A stretch of 64,000 nucleotides of DNA from Nereocystis luetkeana (Eukaryota > Sar > Phaeophyceae > Laminariales > Laminariaceae), in the NCBI GenBank assembly GCA_031213475.1, contig JARUPZ010000020.1:10343562-10407561 (forward strand), in the 5' to 3' direction. Under the pieces are notes generated by a model that worked only from the letters and a program-made list of their open reading frames with translations, had not been told where the DNA came from and made no database searches. Below are positions 46,201-58,200 of this stretch, piece by piece (positions within the stretch are counted from its first letter, which is position 1; every line of letters begins with the position of its first letter). Position numbers and translations under genes: made by a program.

Positions 46201-49200
46201 GGTTCGGTACTGTATGGTATGACATGATATGATGGTGGTAGCGCAGAGTAGGAGACCGCAGTGCTACTTTTCCGCTCTCCCACCGTGCAATAAAAAATAC
46301 ACAAAATACATACCAGGTAATTAGTAGATGCTGTGTCGACAATGCGCGCTGTATGTACTCACCAGTTGCCTCTTTTTGTACGCCAAGGGCTCTTTTTGGG
46401 CCTTTCGAGACCTCGAGACCCCGTAATTAGCATCCAAGTCAATGCCTGGTACCTGCCAATATCTTCCGCTTTATGGCTCGTCTATACGAGCAGCGCGAGA
46501 GCCCCGCTAGCGAATGAGGATCCAGTTTCGCCTGTGTCGTACGGCTTTCTTGCATTCAACCAATGTAACTCGGACACCAATTTGTGTGCCCCCATCACGT
46601 CTAGCAGTAGTGGCGGCGGCCGCAATCGTCACACTTTGCATCTTGCCGTCAATTTGTTCTTGTTCCCTAACCCAAGTCCCAGCAGGGTTAATGTACTACA
46701 GTAGCGGGCAGTAATGGGGCGAGCCACATCGCGGCGTCCTCTGGACGTCGTTTATTCATGTATCTATAGCAAGTTACCTGGTAGGTACGACCGCATCCCT
46801 ACATTGTTTTTTGTTGTCATGCATGGCAAGCGGCGCCGCATGTTCTGTTCCAATTTTGTACTATTAATACTTACGTCGCAGTAATTAGTTTGCGGTTCTT
46901 ACGTATTGCATGATAAATGTGGTACATGGTAAGCAACGCATGGTACACGTTTTTCCGAAGCACTGCCTGTTGTTGGCGGGTGGCTGTAATGTTGATAGCT
47001 GTGATAGCGCCGAAAGGGCTCTAGGGAGCGGGTATTTTTAGTATTAACCCCTTTAGAACCGCAGTCCCGTTTTGGGGACAAACTACTTAAAATTTGACTG
47101 GTTTGTCCTCAGAACGGGACTGCGGTTCTAAAGGGGTTAATAGAGAGCAGAGAGTCGAGAGGGCTCCTGATGGAAGTGTGAAGGACGCGTCCAGACCGAC
47201 TATGGCAGGGTTGGTGCAGTTCGTTTTTTTGTTTTTTTCCCTTCTGAACGGCGTACTAAGCTTTTTCAATTTTGGGTTACACTGGTACGACACATTTTAT
47301 ACCTGGCTCCAGGTAGGTACACTTCGTCTACGTAGCCTATACCTGGTATTCTTTGTCAAAGCAGCAACAGAGAACAGTTACTTTGTGTGTAATATGCAAT
47401 GCACGATGCTGGTGTGGTCCGGGTGCTCTTCACACTATACCGTTCTTTCTACGCGTCGACATCCAGCACAACCAGTGTCCGTGCCGATTCTGCAATTCTA
47501 AAGGGATACGTGGTACTCGTTATTATGTGGTGTACCCACTTCAATACCACACCCAGTTAAGGCCATAGTAGAGGGAAGACGACGGCAAAATCGGCTCGCC
47601 ACTAGAAAAAAACAGACAACACCGATTTGCCCCTATATCCCTCCAACCCGGTCTGGAGTCGGGGAAGTAACGCCTGTGCGCGTACATGCAAGGCCCTTAA
47701 CTTGACCGAGACAGCCTACCCACGCACGAGCGCCCGAGCGCCTTGCTTCTGCCGCACAGAGACAGCTCGTGCTGCTGTCTCTTCGGCTGCAACCATGTCC
47801 TGCCCAGCGGCTGTGGACGACACACGCCGGGGCCTCCCCGCTTTACATGCCACAAACGGCGCAGCTGCCAAGGGTACCTCCCTTGATGGCATACGAGGGT
47901 ACCTACCTTTATGTCGTTTGCTACTGTTGCAAGGGTGCGCCGGTGTGCCAGACCCGATGGGATACGTCGATAGTTCAGGTATTTACTTCACTGCACCCCA
48001 GAAGAGAGGGCATTAGACAAAAATAGGTATACCTACGCGGTTTGGGCCGTTAATAGGTACCCTGCGCATTGTACCGCGGAACCCGCTTCCTGGCCCCGGC
48101 TGATGTTTGACCGCTTTCCATCGAATGGTTTTTAACCCTTTTAGAACTGCACTCCCGTTTTGGGGACAAATAACTCAATTTATGAGTAATTTGACCCTCA
48201 AACGGGTCTGCGGTCCTAAACTAAAAGGGTTAAGAGGCAAAGGTACACGTACTGTAGTACCAGCGATTCAACTTGCGTGCCGCCTACTTTTGGCTTCAAC
48301 TGGACCTACAACTGGCTCGAACGACGACTGTTACGCGAGTCTCTCAAGACCCATCGTTCGGCGGCCGGGCAGTGGCGCACACACATCGTATCTGCACGCC
48401 ACGTTTGTACTGCTGTGCATTATGTTTTTTTATTCTTTTCGGATGCATCTGCATGTTGCCGGGATACTTTTATTAATACGAGCCATTCTGACGTTCATGC
48501 TGCTGCTGCTGCGGCTGGTGCCGTGCGCGGTCGTGGAGGGATGAGCCGGTGTGACGTCCGCATCTGACAAGTGCAGTGCCGTGTAGAGTAAGTAGGATTG
48601 ACAGAACCATTCGTGCATTGCATTTCCCCCCGTTTTTTTTCGACCGTTCTCGCGGCCATCCCGGATATAGACCATAACCATTTTGAAAAGGGATAAGGCC
48701 GAAGGAGAGATAAGGCCACCTGAAGTGGATAGGTGAGGACACTACGGTTGTACGAGATTAATTTGAGTTATTCATCTTGTGGATGTGGATGATGGATTTT
48801 GATTGTTTTTTTCCGTTTCTGTGTGTCGGCAGGTGCGGTTCGCGAACGCTTTGCGAGGAGGAGGGACGAACTTCACCATCACCGACACACAGCCGAACCA
48901 GCTTACCCTCGATCTCGCCGAGGGCAGCCTGTGGCGGAGGGTGAGCTGTTCGAGCTGGTTTGTGTTTCTTTTGTTCGTTCATTAGTGTATTAGTATAAAG
49001 TCATCTATCTCGTTGTGGTGTTTCCTACTGCAGTTCTGTCCTTTAGATTCGGTCATTCATTCATCTTATTCATTCGTCCGTCGTTTCATCCTGTCAACTA
49101 TTCATTCATTCGTTTAGATATTGTTGATGTCGGATTTTGGCGTTATGATACGAAACACCAACTTCATTTTTTCTTGTTACGGGGGACCATAGTAAATAGG

Positions 49201-52200
49201 ACCAAATATGGTTCGTAAAAATAGCGAAATATATAGGCTTTTGTGGGTACCGTAGGCCCTATTTAATATGGTCCCCCGTTATAGCTGCATCTTATCAACA
49301 GCAGTACCAAAAGCGTTCACGCCGTTTTATGTCAATTTTTGTCTGGATGAATCCGTTCACATATGTCCATTACAGAACCTCAAATCTCTCCCGGGTGTCA
49401 TTGTTTTTTCTTGGCGGGATAGCTGGGATGAGCTCAATCCCTTTCTTGATCTCATGATCTTGCCATTGATCTTTCGTTTTGGTCTGATCTGGCTTTCATG
49501 TTTTGTCTCGATCTGATCTGGCCGTTATTCTTTCTTCCCCTGGATCTGATCTTCCTGTTGTTTCTCCCTTGATCTGATCTTACCGTTGGTGTATGCTCGC
49601 GCCGATCGGGTTTTGTCGCTGATTTGCCATTTCATATCAGAACCCCAACTCCCTCCCGGGAGTGTTGGTATTGCTTGCGGCGGAAGCCGGCGATGGCTGG
49701 GTGCCGCTCGGGCCCACCGCAGCTAAGGCCGGACGTAAGGTTGCAACGGTGTTCGAAGATCCCAGCGTTGAGGCGTCGGATATCGAGATCTACCGCACCC
49801 ACACGCACGAGCTTTTGATCAAGGGGACCGGCTTCACCAAGGCCGCTCGCCCCATCCTGGACTTTGAGCCGGCTCTCGACTCGCTTGAGGTCTTCGTTGA
49901 TGTGAGTTGTGCTGCTGGTGATGGTGTTAAGGTATATTTGCGGTTTTGCGGTGGTGGCCACGATGGTGAGTGACAGGATTTGCCGCTGTGTTGCTTTTCT
50001 TTTGTTTTTTAGTTGGCCCTTTCAGTATTTGAGTACTGCAGTGCAGGTAGTCAAAAGCAAACATGGTGTGTGTGAGTGGGGATACCCGGAACTGTTTTTT
50101 GTCGCGTTTTTTGTCCCACTCATACGAAATCTGACGGTGATCATTTGCTCGCTCATGAATTGTGTGCGACAAAACAAACATGTTTTTGATTGCTGCCTTG
50201 TCAATTGCTCCGTGCATCCCTGCGTCCGTGTGCGTTATTTTAGGGTTAATAGAGAGGTGGCCCGCTTGATGGAATCGTCGACTCCATGTTCATGTCGAGC
50301 GGTTCCATGCTTTTTCTTTTTTTTTTCTTACGCGTGTGACTTCGTTTTTTTGGGAAAAAGGTTTGATGATCCGTCGATTGCATTTTTGCCGTCTGCACGG
50401 TTTTATTGATGCTTTCTCAATTGCTTGCATGCGCGTGTGGATGCACGTGTGCTTCTTTTTGTTGTTGTGTTGCTCAGGTGGTGAACCGCACGACGATCCG
50501 CTTGAGCCTGTCGTCGACCTCTTCCGAGTGGACACCCGCCGAAAGCATCGGAGCCCTCACCGTCAAGGTGAGCTCCACTTTTTGTCGTTTGTCTAACCCT
50601 ATCGGGAGTCATCGTTCAAAACTCATCGCTGGGAAACCGAAAGATTCCTGAGGTTTTTGTTCTTTTGCGGTGCTGGTTACACGTTAATTGGACAAGTACC
50701 GGGACCAGGTATGTGTTGTTTATTTGTCTTTTGGGCTTTGTTGTTGGCCTTGGTCCGCCTTCTTTCATCGGTTGAACTTCGTGTGTCGGCCTCAGCCCGT
50801 CGGCGTTTTGTTGGCCTCTATCGTTTGACCTATTAACATACCATGGTATCAGTATCTGTTGACCTATTACCTATTAAGCCCTTCGGTACCGCAGTCCCGA
50901 TTTGGGAACAAACCACTAATTCCAAGTGGTTTGTCCCCGGAACGGGGCTGCGGTTCTAAAAGGGTTTGACATATCGGTTGACCTTTGTTCGCTGTATTTG
51001 GTCTGTTGTCCCGTCCTTCTTGGCGTCTATTAATACATGTATATTACGCTTTTTGCGCCCGTTCCCTGGTGACGTTTTTCTGTTGACCGGGCCTCAGCAG
51101 TAGTAATAGGTCCGTTCACCGATGTGAGTACATGTATCCGTTGACTTTTCCCCTTCGCCCGATGCTCGTCTTTGTTGACGCCCGTATACGCGGGTTGTAT
51201 GGTAGTTGAATAAGGTGATGGCATGGTCAAAGGACGTACTACTACTGTATGTACGTTGTGACCCGTGAGCATGTCCGTTGCCCCGTTTTCTGTCGACCGT
51301 TGTCCGTTCGCGTCTGTCTCGCTGTCTGTCTGTCTGTCTGTCCGTCTGTCTGTCCTGTACGCAGGGGATGAACACCGGTGCTGGCATGGTGACGTTTGAC
51401 GCTCCAGTGACGGTCGCTACCGTGGTGTCCGACGCCGATGTTCACGAGAGCGGCGTCGAAGTCTTCCCCGCTTACGGCCAGCCCAAGTACCAGGTGACGT
51501 CTTTTACAGAAGTTCATAAATGCGAAAGCAACAAGAGCTGTGATATGTAGGTGATTTCGTTTAAAGCTCTATTTTCGAGCTGTGTGTGACATATTTGTAT
51601 GTAGTACCGGCGTCTACGGGTGTTTTGTGTTGGGCATCGTATGGAAAATATTCGCCAGGCATGTTCGATATTCATACATTGGACTTCTGAAATACCGACT
51701 TTGCGACAGATATTCAGCAAAGATTTTGCGAAATATCAAACTTTCGTCGTATCGTATGGAGTTCGTCCCGCCCTCGATTTCTTGGCGTTCCCTTATCGTG
51801 CCGCTTGTTGCAATCGAGGAACACACAAGCAATTGAGTTTACCTTTGTTGGTGTACCAGATTCCTCGGTGCTCATTTTACCACTATGCCACGGAATGGAA
51901 TAAATCCTCGAATTTCTATTTTTAACGGTTTTTTTTTCAATTTTCCCTACTTGGCTGTTGTGCTTGGGTCACCAACTAGCTCGCACCCTTACCCCTGCCC
52001 CCTCCCTCCCTTGGTTGACCCATTGGTTTGTTGATTTGCTGGTGCTCGTATCAGTCTTCCAAAGAGCCTTTGGTTATCTACGGTGCTGGCTTCAAGGGCG
52101 AGCCGGTGTTGAACTTCGAACCGCCCATCTGGTCGCCGGCCAACTACACCCTCTCCGTCATCTCCGAGACCGAGCTCAGGCTTGACTTGGTGACTGGTTC

Positions 52201-55200
52201 TACGTGGAGCAAGCTTCCTGGAGCGCTGATGGTCAAGGGCATCAACGTCGGGGACGGAGATGTGAGGACCCTGACTGCGTGCGGTCTCGCGATCAAATTG
52301 ATGGGCTACCTGGTATCTTGTCATTTTGCTCTGACTTGTAATATCGGTACGTGCTGCAGTAGATCTACTGGTACGATGATACTACTGGTGGTAGGCAGTG
52401 GACTACTGATAAAATGTACCAGGTATAGTAGTAGGGTGTCGTCGCAGCCGTTTGTGTCAGTAGTGCCGCCGATGTGACGTCACTGCTGCTGCTGCTGCTA
52501 TGCACCTGGTACTAGTTTTGATGCTGTGTGAAAGCGGACTTGAGGTAACTTTCATGGGCAGCAGACAGCAGCAGGGAGGTACGGGAAGGGGGAAGATGTA
52601 CATGTATATTGTAATTGTTGATTATTCGGCAAAGGCAAATCGTTGCATTCACAGCATCATGGACTTTCTTGTATTTCTGTTGACATGCAAAAAATCAATC
52701 CGACCGTCACATTTTTCTTCGCTTCCGGCCGCCCGTTTTGTCATCTACAATCGACTTGTCTCCCCCGAACTGTCGCCTTGTACTCCTCCAACTGTCACCT
52801 TTTTATCCTGCTCAATGCTGTTTCATCTCAACATTCAGTCTATGTTTTTCCCGAGCAGCCATACGTGTGTACATATAATAGTCCGTCTTCTTTAACCCTA
52901 CCTGCTAAAATCGACACTCGACCCATTTTTAGAAGAACTCTTTGTCATCCGCCTCCCCAACATCCCATTAGCCGGGAGGAGGCAGAAATAGATGCACAGA
53001 TGTACCCTTGTGGCAAAGCAATACCTGGTATAAACTATTAATAGGACTCACATAATGGGAGAATGTGAAATGCACGAGGAGGAACAGGATTGCGTTGAAG
53101 ATGATGTATTAATGGGACGTGGATGAGTTCGGTACACTAGATAGTAGCGAGCAAACGATATCTCTCCTAGCAGACAATTGGTGGCCACATGCGGCAAAAC
53201 TTGAAGGCGATAAGATTATTTATTTCATAAACGTTTCTCATCAGGTATGTAATACCAGTATCCGAAGTATGGAAACAGTATACTGAGCGCCCAACTGTTT
53301 GAGGTGTCTTTCTGACGAGTAGGAACGGTGCTCCGCCTCGTATAAGATGCGTGGTCACTGGTCGAATGACTACGGCAAACAACAAACGAGTAACCCCCCC
53401 CCCCCCACCCCCTGTGCCCGTGTGGCAAAGCAATGGAGATAACAGCTCACATAGGAGGGGAAAGTGAACTCTACAAGGAGGAACGAGACGTGTTGAAAGA
53501 GGAGATAAGAAAAATGGACGAAGTGTGAAATGGAGAAGTTTGGTAAACTAGCAGCGAGGAAACGATCTCTATCCTAGGAGGTAGATGGTGGCCACAGGCG
53601 CCGAAAATGGAAGGGGACAGGACTAGCATAACGTTCAAATGTAGCGTATGGAAACATTGTGTTGAGCGCCCAAATGTGGTATTAGGAGTAGGAACGGTGC
53701 GCCGTCTCGAAAGGGATCGGTGGTCAGTTCTCAATTGACTTGAGGTAAGTAACAAATGAATACGCCCCCTCCCCCCCGCCCCCCCCCCCCCCTCCTCCCG
53801 GGAAAAAAATCCCACCTCCGTATCTGGCATCAGTTACGAAATATGTCAGGAGTCAGTAAACGGTAATTTTGACGTTGAGAGCTCTGCTGGACTAGTTGAA
53901 AGTTTTGACGCACGCTGCCGTTTCTAGAGTCTTTGAACATGTTGTCATAAATTGTCGCGGTCTGTTGCCGAACCGTCACCCTTTTTACGGACTCTACCGT
54001 TTCAGGCAGACTCATCTTGTCTTGTTTTCTGTCAACGTCCTTTTTCGAGCCGTCACATTTTTCTCCGCATTCTGCCGTTTGATGTTGCGTCATTGTATTG
54101 TTGCACTATCGATTATAGTCGCCGTCTTTTCCGAACCGTCACCTTTTTTCCCGCATTCTGCCGATTCGCGTGGTGTTATCTTTTCTTCTTATTATTTGTA
54201 GTCGCCGTCCTCTTCCGAACCGTCACCTCTTTCTCCGTGTTCTGGCGTTTTTTTTTCTTCTTGTTTCGTTTTCTTTTTGTTCTCGGTGACAGGTTGAGCT
54301 GGCGGGAGGCAAGGGCGTGAAGGTGGCGACTATCTTGGAAGACCCCTCTGTCAAGGAGGCCGACATGCACGTTTACGCCACCCACACCAAGCACTTCCCC
54401 GTCCGCGGGACTGGGTTTGTTTCGGTCCAGGACCCCAGCAGGCCTCCTGCCATCGTGATCGACGGTATCTCCGCCGCTAACTACAAGGTTCAGGTGAGAA
54501 GCTTGTTTTGTTCACTGATTGGTTGTGCTGGTGGGGGTTGGGGTGCTTGTCCTACTGTTGTCTGTTGTTTTTTTCATCCGGATACACGTCTATAGTACGC
54601 TTGCTGTCCAGATTCGTCCCATTTTGATTTTTTTTATCGCCACGATATCGCCTATGATCCGGCTCTGTGGCTGCTGTAGGGTTATACCTGTCACAATGTC
54701 TTCATATCGTGTCGTACCGGTGTATTTTGTACCAGGGTATTTTCGAACCCGAATCGGGTGATATCGACGCCAACATGGTGCCATGACATGGTGTTTGATC
54801 AATGGTACAAAGTACTTGCGAAGTGTACTCATGACAACGCTTGTGCTGTTGGATGGTGATCGTGACGGTGATGGTGATGATGATGATGATGATGATGATG
54901 ATATTGCAGGAGAACTGGCACAACGGAGTGATGAACCTCCAGCTGCTCGATGGTGGATCATGGGCAGTCGTCTCAGAAGGGGCCACCGTCCCCCTCAAGA
55001 TCATGTCCATTGACACCGGGGCGGGACGGATTTCTTTCCCCGAAGGTGCTATAACTGGCAGTGCTGGGCTGTACAGAGAACAACGGGTTTTTTTTTTGCC
55101 TTGCGAGTGCTCTGCGAGTCCTCTACGCTACTCGGCTCGCCTCTATTCTGCCGTAGTCGTTGTGCTCTGCGCTACTCATCGTTCTCTGTCTACCTGGTAC

Positions 55201-58200
55201 ACTGCTGTACTGGTATGTTACCTGGTAGCTATGAATTGTTTCATTTTATTCGTCATCCAGTTCCGGTAGCAGGGCCGAGTGCCTGCATACCTGGTACGTC
55301 GTTTCCAGCGTCTTGCTCTTCACCCGTGTTGCCTCTATCTTTTTTTTGTTTTCCTCTTCCGTCAAGATTGCTGTCATCTTTATGGCTATCGCTTGCCGTC
55401 TACACAACATAACCCATGTGTAATTTGTCGATCTATCTGGTTCTTGTTATCAGGCGTGCAGATCGCGGATGTGGCTGAAGACAGCGCGACGGCTCTGTGC
55501 GAGGACAGCTGCACCTTTGCCGACGATGGCCAGTGCGACGAGCCTGGAGTGGTGAGCGGTAGGGATGTTATCAAACGGGAGCTTCGTTCGGTAGACGTGA
55601 CCGATCGTTTCGTACGAATTTTTGAGAGGCTTGATACGATAGCATGGTGTGCGCTATTACGGGGCACCATAGTAAAGAGGACCAGCTCTTGTTATTAGGC
55701 GGGACCATGGTAAATAGAACCTAATATTGTTATTACGGAGGGCCATACTTGATAGGACCAAATATTGTTCGTAGAAATGGTCAAAAATGTAGGTTTTTAT
55801 GTATACCACAGGTCCTACCTATTAACTATGGTCCTCCGTAATAGTGAAAAGAGCGAAATATATAGGTTTTTGTGTGTACCGTAGGTCCTAATTGATATGG
55901 TCCCCCCCGTAAGAGTAAAAATAGGGAAATATATAGTTTGTTGTCTGTACCGTAGATCCTATTTACTATAGTCCCCCGTGATACTATTTTGTCGAACTTC
56001 GTCGAAATTTTCCGTACGATATCTGACAGTAAGTTGCGGCAGTAGTTGTGGATATGGATATCGAAATGGCTCTGGGTCAAATAGGATGGATCGTTTGATA
56101 CGATATATCTACGGTAGCTCTGCAATGTACTGCGCTAGACCAACTTTTTCGGTGCGATATCCAACGCTACTCGCTTGGTAGATAGTTCGACGACGACGGA
56201 CAACAGCAGTGCGATAAGCTTGGAGTGGTGAACGCTGCTAATAGTGGCGGCGCTTGAGTTTGTCCACGTTCGATGTGTTGATGTGTGTTCATCTCAAGTT
56301 TCGATATACTATGTTCCGCATCATGGAATATATCCGTGGTACGTTGCTTGCCGACTTGAATAGCTGAGAAGGTGACACGCCCGAAGTCGTGAGGGATGTG
56401 ATGTGATAGCTTCGATATCTGGTACCAGATATGGTGCACGCACTCCTTTGCCATACCGCTGCTGCAGCTGCTTTTCTATACAGACACCCCGCCATCATGA
56501 TATAACTACAGCAGTCCAATGCAAGAGTACAGCACCAGGCATGATCCTACTGCACTGGGGCAGTATTCATACCAGCGGCACTGCTGAAGTACAACAAGCG
56601 ACCCAAGGCGACAATAGCCTCATGACCCTAAACTATTGTGACTTCTCTATTTAGCTTGCATGATCGCTCATGACCCTGCTGCACTGGTACAACAGCGGCG
56701 GCAGCAGCAGCAGACTAGACTGACTGCTACTATTAATTAATAGACTGCTGCTGGCTTTAGAAGATGGTCTGATCGATTGGGTTGGACTCATTGCTTGCAG
56801 GCATTCGGCACCTCCAGCAGCTACATGGGAGGGTCTTCTTACAGCAGCAGCTACTACTCGGACATCCTCAGCTACAACCCGTACGGGCGGGCTTGGGGTT
56901 ACGATGACGACGCTAACAGCTACCTCGGTACCAACGACTACAGCGGCATGTGAGACCTCGCATTCATATACGCAAGTACTATTAATCGACTACATACCTC
57001 TATTAATGGGATATATACTCTCGCATAAGCAAGCACTTGAAAATGGACCCAAACTCTTGTTTCAAGTGTTTTACCATCGAAAACCGTGGTACGCCCTTTC
57101 AAGGTGCAATTCTACTCAACGAACGGGCGCAGTCTTAATGCAAGTAGTTTGCCGTCGAAACAGTGTGAACATGAGCATGAGCATTATGGCGTTCTATCGA
57201 TACCCCCGCCTTTGGTTGAATGTTTCAAGTATGGTTGAACGATCGAAAATGCGCGAGTGGGGCGCTCGGTGTTTCTTTCCATCGGTGTTCCTCGAGTGTT
57301 TTTTTCTATTTGTGTTGCTCGAGTGATTGATTTCGCCCTGTACTTGTTGGTGTGTTAGCCCTACCTCCGGCCTGTCGCATGCCCGTACCTGATTGGTGTC
57401 AGTACCGATGTTTTGGTTCTGACGTCTATTTGACGTGTACGGCCATGTGGCACCCCCCCCCCCCCCCCGCGCATCGTAACGCCTGATGTTCGTGTACGTA
57501 AACATGGTTCGTGTACGTAAACATGAAGCATTAATATTAATACTGTAGTACATGTTGCTTGGGGTGTTTGTTGTTTGGAGATGGGGTATGGTATTTCTGT
57601 CCCCATGTTTTGGTTATTAGCTTTCATTTCAGGGGCCCGTATATACATACCATCACTCATCAGAACCTTCGATGGACACAAAATTCACATACCCCCCTCC
57701 CCTTTCCTCGGTTAGTGCATACTGCTTATACCTGTACTACATCTGCGTGGTACAATAATGTTGTATAGTCACGGTATAGGGTTATCAACCTATGGTACTG
57801 CCTGCATGCAGGTACTATTAATAGTGTACCATCCACCACAGAAACAGTCTTGCTCGGTTCCTGCCGACTACTATTTTTCTCTCCTTCGATCAACACGCTA
57901 ACCCTAACTAACCCTCTCGTTTCCGCCAAGAGCGGCTATAATACGGGTGTTACCTGCGACTGCTTTTTCGTCTTGCAACGCCCCCGGGATTTTGACGTTA
58001 CGCACATCTCGAAGGGGAACCTTGGATGTATTTCGATAGTCGGTTCCGATCACTATCTATGGCCAATCTGGTAGGAAAAAAACGAACCAAAACGGAAGGA
58101 AACAAAAAAAAAAACAGTAAACACCAGCACCAAGACAAATCGTTTCTCAGGGTCTGGCGGGTTGTTGAAAAAAACAAAACCACCCTTAAGACGACGAGCA

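Noticed and set aside
49632-49961. Minus frame opposite exon 8
   Set aside because: The plus strand has a clean phase-0 exon matching the repeat pattern; the minus frame is its shadow.
51311-51356. CRISPR-like array
   Set aside because: It is a plain GTCT microsatellite without spacers. No CRISPR repeats occur in the window, which is eukaryotic.
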